In this document: piece after piece, positions 28,985 to 41,057 of the stretch
How positions within the stretch are numbered: the first letter of the stretch is position 1
Layout: each line of letters begins with the position of its first letter
Origin: Alnus glutinosa
Taxonomy: Eukaryota > Streptophyta > Magnoliopsida > Fagales > Betulaceae
Direction of reading: 5' to 3'
Length of the DNA stretch: 64,000 nucleotides
Assembly: GCF_958979055.1 (NCBI RefSeq)
Contig: NC_084886.1
Span: 42,768,654-42,832,653, forward strand
The notes under the pieces: model-generated
What the model was told of the DNA's origin: nothing
Database searches by the model: none
The model's input: the letters and a program-made list of their open reading frames with translations, nothing else
Made by a program: the position numbers and the translations under genes

Positions 28985-29310
28985 AAACTACACGTGCCAC
29001 TTCTATCGGAGCACAAACCTGCGCTGAGGCATGCATCAGTATGTGGGACGGTGTTCAACGTGTCAACGAGCACAATTGGCGCCAGCATCATGTCCATTCT
29101 GGCCACGCTTAAGGTCCTCGGTGTTATTCCTGGTTTTTTGCTGATCCTAGTTATTGCTTTGTTGAGTGATGTCTCGGTGGAGTTCTTGATGAGGTTTACT
29201 CACTCGGGTGACACAACAACCTACGCTAGTGTCATGAAGGAGTCTTTTGGTTGGGTTGAGATCGGAGAAGCTGGGGTTGGGGGAGTCAGAGTCCATGGCG
29301 TTCAGGGTAA
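28985..29310 (+). pseudogene. AVT6-type amino-acid transporter fragment (SLC38-like)
   Basis: The reading frame has LPLLSEHKPALRHASVCGTV, then FNVSTSTIGASIMSILATLK, VLGVIPGFLLILVIALLSDV and SVEFLMRFTHSGDTTTYASV. This is the N-terminal region and first two membrane helices of plant AVT6-like vacuolar amino-acid exporters. The similarity stops after MKESFG, at an apparent exon end, and the frame then runs into the MULE terminal repeat. Only about 100 residues of a family near 450 are present. Confidence 0.85.
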
Positions 29311-30227
29311 AAGAGCATGTGCGCCTGAGAGATAAATGAAAAAAAGAGATAAGAGAGAGGGAGAGGACCGAGGAAGATGAGGGTAAAATAGGGAGAAAAT
29401 ACATTAAAAACGCACGTGACGTGTTGACCGTTGGATTGAACCCCTCTGACTGACGAAAGGGAGGAAAACGAGTAACTTTGGTAGTTGAATGCTCTATTTT
29501 GGTCGAGTTGGTAGTTCATGGGGGAAAATGTAATTATCTCGAAAAATAATTATGGCATACCACAGGGACCAACTGTGCAATTATCCCTATTATAAAACTA
29601 TAAAACTTAGTATCTTTTCTTAGTGAGGTAAATACTCATCTAGGTTGCTTGACAATTGGTTATGAAGAAATCTTCATTGTAAGCTATGCAATGTATCATT
29701 GTACAATAGATTGTGATGACAATTAATACTAACACAATATTTTCTAATCTAAATTCCTACGTAGCTCTTGAATTGCTCGAGAATTAAGACCTATGGAAAA
29801 CCCATTAATTTTTAGGGCTCCATTTGACATCCCATTAACTAATAATAATAACTCATAAGATTATCTTATGGTTAGACACACAAATTGCTAATTTTACAAC
29901 ACTTAGAAAAATCTAGGGTTCTGGGTTTTACTTTGATTTTTTACCAAAAGTGAAACTCAATGCTTGAAGATTGTGTAGAACACTTCAAAATACACAATAC
30001 CTAAAAAAAATTGAGAAATCAAACTCAAACTCTAAAAAATCAACACAAAATATAGAGGAATTAGGATTTTTGGAGTTACTTCAAAACGATTGGTAAAAAC
30101 GTAGATCTTGTAGCAATGATCACGTTCCGGTGTCGGATTTGAGTTTGGAAGCTTCAATCTACTGCAATCAAGGGTTTTGGGTCAAAACCCTAAAAAAATA
30201 GGAGAGGAAATGCGTGCGCGTGTGTGC

Positions 30228-30280
<53 letters not shown>

Positions 30281-31280
30281 AAATGAGTTGAAATGAGCTC
30301 GTTGGTATTTTAAAACGTGGCTTGTCCAAATACATAAATGGCCCATTCGGACACGCGTGTGTGAAATCACACATATGAACTTTCTGGAAGGCCTGTTCGA
30401 ACAGGAAATGGTCTTCTGGACATGCAAAGAAACAGGGACTCATTGGAAATCCCGTCCACAAGCCTGTCCGGAAACAGCAGCAGACACAAAGTTTATGCCA
30501 AGCTCGTCCGGACATCAGAATGGGTTCGTCCAGACACACAGTTTAGAAAATCAATTCTAAACGTTTTCTAAGTGTTTTTCTTCCTCAATTTACATAATTA
30601 ATCACTTAATTACTCTAACTCATGTTTTTAACACTTAATTAACATCTTGAACGTTACATATTCAAATAACAAAGCTTCTCGATGAGATGGTTCTTGTTGT
30701 AGTTGAGTTGGTGCTTGGACTTGATCTAGTCATAGAACAAAGCGGTGTCGTCTTAGTGCGTGGAGCCCTGTAACATTGTGCAGTTAAGAAGCCCTTTAGG
30801 AGCTCTATCTCGTCCTCGTCGATCCACAATTGCTGGAGCAACCTGCACGAGTCGTCGATGGGTAGGGGATGAGGTATTTTCTACTCGGCTTTGTTACAAT
30901 GTCATTTAAGTGGAAGTCATAGAGGATGTTGTGATGATTGTCATGGTGGTGGCAATCAGCAAGCCATCATTGGTTACCGAGGTACGATGATGGTTACGAC
31001 ATCGGCTTATCTTTTTCTTTTTATTTTGTATTTAACACTTTTTTTATTTTTTTATTTTTTAACAGTTTATCTCCCGTGGCATTTTTTATAGTTTACGTGT
31101 TAAAAAATCAAGTGTAACGCACGTGACTTCCATTTCGTTCAAAGAGACAGGAAAGCTTGACGGATTAGCTAACTTGTCACGGTTTGATAGTTTGTGGGGT
31201 TCAAATGTCACTTTTTAAATTTTGGAGGCTAAAACGCAAAAGCAATCATACTTCGGCGGGTAAAATATATTCTCCCCCCC

Positions 31281-33493
31281 TTAGATTACCAAAAAATATT
31301 TATTTGGGGAAAACTTTTATCCACTTATAATTTAGGAATTCAACTTATTAAAGTTCAAACAAAAACTTTCAATATATTGAAATAAAAATCTTAATTTTGA
31401 ACTTCAATGAAAATACAATTGTCAAGTTAAATCTCAATAAACAGTTATTATTGTGTAAATTAAGAGTTCTATCTACACTTATAAAAGAATAATGATAACT
31501 ACACTTATCACACAATTATCTCATAATGTTGATATGCCAATCTCAATTAACTTTTTTTTTTTTTTTTTTTTAGCAATGACTTACCCAATGGTTAGTTGGG
31601 GCCGCCATGCCAGCATTATGAGATAGTTGTAGGATAAAAATGTGGCTTATAGCATTACTTCTTATATAATAATATAATAATTCCCTTTGACTTGTGATAT
31701 GCGCTACTTGATAATTGCGGATTAGATATTTTTTGGAATTCTTCATCCAAATTCCTGAATCATGAACTAAAAATTTTAGAATGGTAAATCAGATAATTGC
31801 TTAAGGTGTATGAGATGAAGGGATTTCACAAGTGTTCAAAAATTAATTAGGGAGAAACGTGAGAAGGAAAAAAAAATCTCCATTTTGAAATTTATGATCA
31901 TTTGATCATACCCATTAGAGCATCTCCAACAGATTAAATAAACCACTCATAATAAGTATTTTTAACTAATATTACCCAATTTTCATCTCCATCGTATTAG
32001 GTTCATTAGAGGTAGAATACATTTTTTGCTAAATATTGCTATGCACTGTAACACACTATAAGAATAAATGTATTTATTTATTCTCTTGTTGGAGAAAGAG
32101 TCATCAGGTTGTGTGCTCTCTATCTCTATATCTTTACTTTTATCTTTATTCTTAAAACATTGAAAAATAATATTTAACGAAAGTAGATAGTGGACTAGAG
32201 AATCTGTTAGAGTTTGTATTGAAAAGTTAATAGCTAAAATAGAAAAATATGTATTTTGATTAGCTAAAATAGCTAGTATGGTTGAAGATGCTTTTAAGAG
32301 TGTAAACTGTACTATATGGGCCGATAATACATTTATTTTGCATCCTAATATGCACTATACAGATGGTAGATTTTAGTAACTACTCACCCGTCAAGATCGT
32401 TCACAATCCACCCATAATCGTAAATGGACAAGCGTTTTTTTTTTTTTTTTTTACTAACCGCCTTTGACATTTGCTTTGCACTTTGAGCTTTTTTGTTTTT
32501 GTTTTTGTTTTTTTCTTTGTTTTAACTATAGACTTTATGAGATTTTTTAGATTGGCTTAATCCAATTTTTGAACTAAAGACACTTGTAAATTGCAAAATG
32601 AAAATACAAAGAGCACCCCAAAGGGAGAAAGGGAGAGACTAAGAACACAAGAGTTAGAGAAAGAAGTGGCCGGAGGAGAGTTGCGAAAGTGGAGAGGGAG
32701 AGAAAGAAAATTACGCATTAATGTTTCGTTTTATACTCTTTTCCTAGTTGAAACGACGTTGTTTTGGGATTAAATTTCGAAACAACGTTGTTTTATATAT
32801 GGTATCCTCCGCCCAAAGGTTATGGTTGAAAATTTGCTCGTAACCCATGCGGATGGACTCATAGTGTATGCGGCCCCTACTACTCATCAGCGATGAATTC
32901 ATTATGTAACACATCGCTTAAATACGTAGCAATTATTTTAAAATAAATATTTGTATACAAATTATGAAAAGCTTTTTAAATATTTTAAACTATTTAAGTG
33001 TATAAATTCCTTTTATATATACAAATGTTCCACAAAATGTGTTAGCAAGATTTTAAAATTTTAGGGTTCAACGTGCATCGAACGTTTGATGTTACTATCA
33101 ATCAATCGATGCACGTGGCATATTGATCAATCGATTTAATTGATCAATTCTCACCTGGTTTTAGGAGAAAATTATAGAACATGCTGCATGGGATGACCCT
33201 ATTTAAGGAAAAAAAAAAAAACTGGGTCATATTTTTGCTCATTTCAGATACCCAAACTTTAGAGAGAGAGAGAGAGGGAGGGCTTTGCTGGAGCTTTGCT
33301 CTTCAAAGCGTTGAGAGCTTTTACCTTGTGATAATAAGCTTAACCAAAATTATAATCCTTCGTTTTTTTCTTCTTCATATTTTTACTATATATCGTCGTA
33401 CCTAAACATGCTTAAATACTCTTCTAATGTTATGGGTTAAATTGGTATTTTGTTTTAATAAAGTTCAATTCTTCCACAAAAGATACAAGCATC
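31281..33493. other. Intergenic region with MITE
   Basis: AT-rich. Positions 31917-32298 look like a MITE: the ends GAGCATCTCCAACAG and GGTTGAAGATGCTTTT are imperfect inverted repeats, as in Tourist-like elements. No gene was recognised. A pair of AACGACGTTGTTTTG-type inverted repeats lies near 32752-32795. Confidence 0.5.
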
Positions 33494-33498
33494 AACAG

Positions 33499-33954
33499 TG
33501 TTGGTACAGTTTCCGGTATGGTGTGAATCTGCACGTTCCTTTGATGTTCTTCACGCTTCTCAATAACTCTGCAAAACAACAAAACCTAGGGACCCTTCCG
33601 GGGGTCCCGCTCCGATGCCTAAGTTAGCTTCTGTGAGGAAAATAATGCTCTGTGCATAAAAATTGAGACTTAGTTTATACCTGGGGTATGGGCCTATTTA
33701 TAGGCATAGAGGTGGAGTCAAACCTGGATTAGGACTCCTGCTCCTTGTTGATCTAGAACTGCTGTCCGAGTTCTAATTGGACTTCAATCCTTTACTAGAC
33801 TTCTAATTGGATATCTTCTTAGACTTCCAATCTGATATCTTCTTAGACTTCTGATCTGATATCTTCTTAGACTTCTGATCTGATATCTGTTTGGACTTTA
33901 TTAGACTTTTGAATCTCCTCTTTGGATCGGGTTGAGTGGGATTTATCCCCAACA
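33499..33954 (-). repeat. LTR (3' LTR in element orientation)
   Basis: A 456-bp copy starting TGTTGGTACA and ending CCCCAACA. It contains a short tandem repeat of CTTCTTAGACTTCxxATCTGATAT units. Confidence 0.93.
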
Positions 33955-34179
33955 GTTACCCCCCAATTCCCTTATCCAAAGCTTGCTTGAATAATGGGAA
34001 TTCCATGTCTAAGGAAACCCGATCTTTGTCTCCTTCTGAAAACCTGCTAACCTGCAAAACCTGAGGGTTAAATTTTACCCCCCATTACCTTCTTGTTTTT
34101 CCTTAGGGTTTTCTCCCTGTCTCTTGAAAAATCTGCAAAACCCGAGGGTTAAATCCGACCCCCCGAGAAGTTTCTTCTT

Positions 34180-35391
34180 GCTTTCGGCTAGGACTGATCC
34201 GAGACTCTCGGCTAGGACTGATCCGAGAGTTTTCTTCTTGGTCTCGGCTAGGACTGATCCGAGACTCTCGGCTAGGACTGATCCGAGAGGCTCCTTCTCG
34301 GCTAGGACTGGTCCGAGAAGTTGTTCTTGCTCTCGGCTAGGACTGATCCGAGAAGCTCCTTCTCGGCAAGGACTGATCCGAGAAGTTGTTCTTGCTCTCG
34401 GCTAGGACTGATCCGAGAGGCTCCTTCTCGGCAAGGACTGATCCGAGAAGTTTTTCTTGCTCTCGGCTAGGACTGATCCGAGAGGCTCCTTCTCGGCAAG
34501 GACTGATCCGAGAAGTTGTTCTTGCTCTCGGCTAGGACCGATCCGAGAGGCTCCTTCTCGGCAAGGACTGATCCGAGAAGTTGTTCTTGCTCTCGGCTAG
34601 GACTGATCCGAGAGGCTCCTTCTCGGCAAGGACTGATCCGAGAAGTTTTTCTTGCTCTCGGCTAGGACTGATCCGAGAGGCTCCTTCTCGGCAAGGACTG
34701 ATCCGAGAAGTTGTTCTTGCTCTCGGCTAGGACTGATCCGAGAGGCTCCTTCTCGGCTAGGACTGATCCGAGAAGTTGTTTTTCCTCTCGGCTAGGACTG
34801 ATCCGAGAGGCTCCTTCTCGGCTAGGACTGATCCGAGAAGTTGTTTTTGCTCTCGGCTAGGACTGATCCGAGAGGCTCCTTCTCGGCTAGGACTGATCCG
34901 AGAAGTTTTTCTTGCTCTCGGCTAGGACTGATCCGAGAGGCTCCTTCTCGGCAAGGACTGATCCGAGAAGTTGTTCTTGCTCTCGGCTAGGACTGATCCG
35001 AGAGGCTCCTTCTCGGCTAGGACTGATCCGAGAAGTTGTTTTTGCTCTCGGCTAGGACTGATCCGAGAGGCTCCTTCTCGGCTAGGACTGATCCGAGAAG
35101 TTGTTTTTGCTCTCGGCTAGGACTGATCCGAGAGGCTCCTTCTCGGCTAGGACTGATCCGAGAAGTTTTTCTTGCTCTCGGCTAGGACTGATCCGAGAGG
35201 CTCCTTCTCGGCTAGGACTGATCCGAGAAGTTGTTCTTGCTCTCGGCTAGGACTGATCCGAGAGGCTCCTTCTCGGCTAGGACTGATCCGAGAAGTTTTG
35301 GTCTCAGCTAGGACTGATCCGAGACGACCCCCCTTTCTTCTTGATCTCGGCTAGGACTGATCCGAGACTCTCGGCTAGGACTGATCCGAGA
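34180..35391. repeat. Array of about 38 short palindromes
   Basis: The motif TCTCGGCTAGGACTGATCCG (A), or a variant with CAAGG for CTAGG, occurs about 38 times. Each copy folds as a hairpin: stem CTCGG/CCGAG (often TCTCGG/CCGAGA) with a loop near 11 nt. Copies alternate between spacers GGCTCCT and AGTTGTTCTTGC/AGTTTTTCTTGC, giving a higher-order period near 68 bp through the middle of the array. The outer copies have other spacers (ACTCTCGG, GTTTTCTTCTTGG). It fills the place where pol would lie, next to the 3' LTR. Frames through it read as SARTDPR repeats, which I regard as incidental. Confidence 0.95.
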
Positions 35392-35567
35392 GTTTTTGCC
35401 TGCAAAAGAAACGACATCAACGGGTTCCCGGTCCCTAGACCGGGAACACTCCGATGCTTAAGTCAGCTTTATTCATTTATTCTGAAAATACTTATTCCCA
35501 AAATCTGGGGAAATTTCTGTCTAGTCTGAATTGAAAATAAAAGTCTAGTTCTTTGCAAATATAAATA

Positions 35568-35942
35568 CTAAAAAATAAAAGCAAGCCTGAAATTCCCGAG
35601 AGTCTTTTTTATGGGATCACGGGCAGATACTGCTGTTGCCTCGGCAATAATTCTGCTCAGATCTCCTTGGCGGTCATTCTCCCTCCGAGGATTAATGTTG
35701 CTATTGTGATCTTCTTCCTCACGCTCATCCCTGTTCATCTCGGGATTGGGCTGTCTCGTCCTCATGAGTAACAATTCTGCATTTAAGTCTTCAATCTGGG
35801 CTTCCAACGCTGCTATGCGATCTTGATCTCCACCCCCCGGGGGAGGGTTCGGTGGAGGCTGCAAATTATTCTGAATAGCCGGTTCCTGTGGGGCCACGGG
35901 CTGTCGATTGGTCTGGCTTCCGGAACGTGTGTTCATCACCAT
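35568..35942 (-). pseudogene. Truncated gag start of the LTR element
   Basis: The ATG at 35942 gives MVMNTRSGSQTNRQP, a Pro-rich stretch and a coiled-coil-like DRIAALEAQIEDLNAELLLM. A charged region follows and the frame ends at 35568. This is the N-terminal part of a plant Ty3/gypsy-type gag without the capsid core or zinc knuckle. Confidence 0.65.
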
Positions 35943-36003
35943 GCTGGATCTTATTTTTCTTTTATGAGGAACGAATAATCGTTTCCCACAGACGGCGCCA
36001 AAC

Positions 36004-36481
36004 TGTTGGTACAGTTTCCGGTATGGTGTGAATCTGCACGTTCCTTTGATGTTCTTCACGCTTCTCAATAACTCTGCAAAACAACAAAACCTAGGGACCC
36101 TTCCGGGGGTCCCGCTCCGATGCCTAAGTTAGCTTTTGTGAGAGAAATAATGCTTTGTGCATAAAAATTGAGTCTTCGTTTATACCTGGGGTATGGGCCT
36201 ATTTATAGGCATAGAGGTGGAGTCAAACCTGGATTAGGACTCCTACTCCTTGTTGATCTAGAACTGCTGTCCGAGTTCTAATTGGACTTCAATCTTCTAA
36301 TTGGATATCTTCTTAGACTTCCAATCTGATATCTTCTTAGACTTCTGATTTGACATCTTCTTAGACTTCTGATCTGATATCTTCTTAGACCTCTGATATG
36401 ATCATTATTCTTATCTGTTTGGACCTATTTGACTTTTGAATCTTCTCTTTGGATCGGGTTGAGTGGGATTTATCCCCAACA
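36004..36481 (-). repeat. LTR (5' LTR in element orientation)
   Basis: A 478-bp copy nearly identical to 33499-33954. It carries extra units of the TATCTTCTTAGACTTC repeat and lacks a CTTTACTAGA stretch. Confidence 0.93.
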
Positions 36482-36486
36482 AACAG

Positions 36487-38961
<2,475 letters not shown>

Positions 38962-39171
38962 GGCTGTAGAGAGAGACGGCGCCGGTGGGAGAGAGGAACG
39001 GCCGGAAGGAAGAGAGAGATTTCAGGGAATAGATTTTTGGTTTTCAAAGAAGAAAAAAAAAATAAAATAAGAAGACACGTTTCTTTTTTTTAGCCTTAGA
39101 TTTCTTAAAAACAAAGAACAGCCGTGAACTTGCTCCTCTCCAGTTCTAATGAACTGGAGCGGATCCGGATC

Positions 39172-39420
39172 CGTGAAGAAGGGAATGAGAGTGACTTACA
39201 TGCTGTACGCGATGGGGAGATCGGAGACTTTGTGGGGGTCTGATTGGGCAGAGTTCAAACTTGAGCGGTGGCTTGAGAAGGACGAGGCAGAGCATTTTCA
39301 GTGGAACTCCAAGGGGAGAGACGCGTATACGTACCCAGTTTTCCAGGCGAGGCCGAGGATTTGTTTGGGAAAGAGATGGCGTTCTTGCAAATGAGGAAAA
39401 AACAAATTCTTTATTATACT
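39172..39420 (+). pseudogene. Cytochrome P450 fragment (CYP94-like)
   Basis: The frame reads VKKGMRVTYMLYAMGRSETL, then WGSDWAEFKLERWLEKDEAE, YTYPVFQARPRICLGK. This is the PERF region and heme-binding loop of a CYP94 fatty-acid hydroxylase. The FxxGxRxCxG motif has Arg for the first Gly (FQARPRICLG). A one-base deletion just after LGK shifts the frame, and EMAFLQMR continues in the next frame. Upstream P450 sequence is absent. It is a dead exon fragment about 900 bp outside the proposed Helitron end. Confidence 0.8.
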
Positions 39421-40358
39421 TTATATGGGACAAGAAGGGAATTCTAGGCCCAGCGGTCAGCAAAACACAAAAGCTAAAGGGCATAACTTGAAGGAATACT
39501 TGAAAAAACACACGACTTTGATAAGTTAAGAGAAGTGGAAATCAAGCATCAGATGGTTTGGACGGTTAGGATTGGTGGGTGTTTTGACGATCCCAAGGAG
39601 TGAGGACTACTTGATATGACAAACTGAAACTGAAACATCCAAACTATGCCTTAACTTTGTCTTGCTTGAAACCTCACACAAACAAAGGGTCAGACATCTC
39701 CAACCGTTACTGTTTTGAGCTTTCTCGCTTGGCCCCCATTCAAAATGATATTTATTTACAGAGTTGCTGCCGAATTTTAATTTTGTTTTATTTCATTTTT
39801 CATTTCTGTCTACACTCTGTGCTATGGCCGGCCACCTACTCTGTCTTTTAACCTTTGAACTGAACAATTTTTTTTTAAATTTTTTTTTTTTTTTTTATAT
39901 TGTTTTTTTTTTTCTCGACATGCCATTTTTTGCGTTTTTGACCTTAGTGAAACGATGAAGTCATAACTGTTTCTACGATTTCTTTTGTATTAACCGTTTC
40001 TACACTTTCTTTTGTATTTAGCATCTATTGGCATCTTCAGATTTGATTTGATTATATATATTTGGCAAAAAAAAACTCTAGAAGTTGTGAGTTGTCTTTC
40101 CTTTTGGTAAGATGAGACACAGACATACTATTATGTTAATCAACATGTGCCTAAACAACAAATCAACCCAAAAAATTTATACTACATTTGTATAGACACG
40201 TGGTTTATAAAATGATTGTTTGTCTCGGCCCTTATCTCTAGAATCTGAATTTTTTTTTATTTTTTATTTTTAACAAAAAATAACTCTAGATGTTGTGAGT
40301 ATAGACATGTGGTTTACAGAATGATTGTTTGTCACGGCTCTTATCTCTAGAATATATG
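39421..40358. other. AT-rich spacer with a 109-bp tandem duplication
   Basis: GTGGTTTATAAAATGATTGT at 40200 and GTGGTTTACAGAATGATTGT at 40309 start two copies that both end in CTTATCTCTAGAAT, just before the proposed Helitron 5' end. No gene was seen. Confidence 0.55.
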
Positions 40359-41057
40359 TCTACTATTTGAGAAGTTTCATTAAAGCATATGCCCATTTCA
40401 AATTTTTTTCTTTCTTTCTTTTTCCTTTCTTAAATGCTATTTTTACTTTCTCAATTGATTCATTTCTTTGTCTTTGCTTTTATAATTTTAAATTTAATTT
40501 TGTTTGACTTCACAAAGGAAGAGTCTAAATACTCTATTTCTTTCTATTCTACTTGAACATGCTATTGGTATAAATTTCGTCACATTTTTAAATTTTTGAT
40601 TAAACACTATTCCTTCCTTCTCCTGTACTTAATTTTTGGTCAAATCATCATATTATCTATAATGCCTTCTAAATTAATGTTTAAAATTATTCAATATAGG
40701 TGATCTCTCCAATTCTCTCTCAAAGTATTGAAAGATACGTTAAGCTCATCCTATTATCCTTTTCAAATTAAGGTAAGTTCCCTCGATTTTTTTTGTAATA
40801 TTATTTTGACATTATAAATAAATTGCAATACACACGGAGGTATGTTCCCAATATATTCTTCTAGCTACATCTATGTTGTAATTCATAAATTGAATTGTTA
40901 AATACTTAGATTTTACTATTCACCGTTGCATTTTAAAATTATTCTCTTTAGTAAATATTATTATATGTTCTACTTGAATTTTATGTAGTAAATGATACTC
41001 TGTTAAAAAAAAAGTGACTTCATTTTTCCCTGTAGAAAATTTCACAATAGGGAAAAA

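Larger units (their letters stand above)
27139..29541. mobile_element. Pack-MULE carrying two gene fragments
   Basis: The inverted repeats of about 250 bp start GGGTAATTATCTTTTTCCCC on the left and GAGATAATTACATTTTCCCC when read inward from the right, then share ATGAACTACCAACTCGA and TTTTACCCTCATCTTCCTC. Flanks are AAAACTAAT (27130-27138) and AAAAATAAT (29542-29550), a 9-bp duplication with one mismatch. Inside are an ABCG transporter fragment (minus) and an AVT6-type transporter fragment (plus), with about 900 bp of unidentified sequence between them. No transposase is present. Confidence 0.88.
26548..29587. mobile_element. Foldback MULE, itself split by a Pack-MULE
   Basis: The ends are GGGATAATTGCACC at 26548 and the inverse GTGCAATTATCCC at 29587, flanked by a perfect 9-bp duplication TATTATAAA (26539-26547 and 29588-29596). 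The arms (26548-26760 and 26980-27129 plus 29542-29587) meet at a GC-rich palindrome (26872-26907, GGGGTGGCGCGCGGCCACCC). The right arm is broken between GGGAGTG and AATAATTATGG by the Pack-MULE at 27139-29541. Without that insert the element would be about 640 bp. Confidence 0.9.
25138..30658 (-). mobile_element. LTR-like element interrupted by MULEs
   Basis: The right end (minus-strand start) is TGTAACGTTCAAGATG at 30658. A GTCCGGACA-rich region and a GA-rich leader (30237-30277) follow, as in plant LTRs. Positions 25138-26538 carry sequence that, read on the minus strand, parallels the 3' part of the element at 19247-23695 (a GTGxCGCAxGTGxCACTT motif followed by AT-rich sequence). The left end was not defined. 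Positions 26548-29587 are a later insertion. Confidence 0.4.
19175..31280. mobile_element. Outer terminal-inverted-repeat element, split by later insertions
   Basis: The left arm is 19175-19246 resuming at 23696-23860. The right arm is 31030-31280 in inverse orientation. Shared blocks, read inward, include CTTTTGCGTTTTAG, TTTAAAAAG, CCCCACAAACTA and GGAAGTCAC. The left arm becomes continuous only if the LTR-like element at 19247-23695 is removed. It resembles a MULE, but no clean 9-bp flanking duplication was found and no transposase is present. The 12-kb span consists largely of younger insertions. Confidence 0.6.
33499..36481 (-). mobile_element. Non-autonomous LTR retrotransposon with a palindrome array
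   Basis: Two direct LTRs (33499-33954 and 36004-36481) begin TGTTGGTACAGTTTCC and end TTTATCCCCAACA. The target duplication is AACAG (33494-33498 and 36482-36486). Orientation is minus: next to the right-hand LTR the minus strand reads GTTTGGCGCCGTCTGTGGGA, a primer-binding-site-like motif, followed by a gag start. A G-rich polypurine tract (AATTGGGGGGTAA) lies next to the left-hand LTR. No protease, reverse transcriptase, RNase H or integrase is present. The LTRs differ mainly by short indels in a TATCTTCTTAGACTT repeat, so the insertion is fairly young. Confidence 0.93.

Noticed and set aside
30168-30539. Minus-strand ORF with Ser/Leu and His/Thr repeats
   Set aside because: It is translated GA and GT microsatellite sequence within an LTR.
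34124-35354. Repeat proteins of SARTDPR units
   Set aside because: These frames only reflect translation of the palindrome array on the strand opposite to the element's own direction.
34180-35391. A CRISPR-like repeat array
   Set aside because: The units are contiguous palindromes with nearly constant spacers, lie inside an LTR retrotransposon, and the genome is a plant. No cas-like genes are present.
39146-39511. Minus-strand frame opposite the P450 fragment
   Set aside because: It is a shadow of the CYP94-like fragment; the plus strand gives the recognisable protein.
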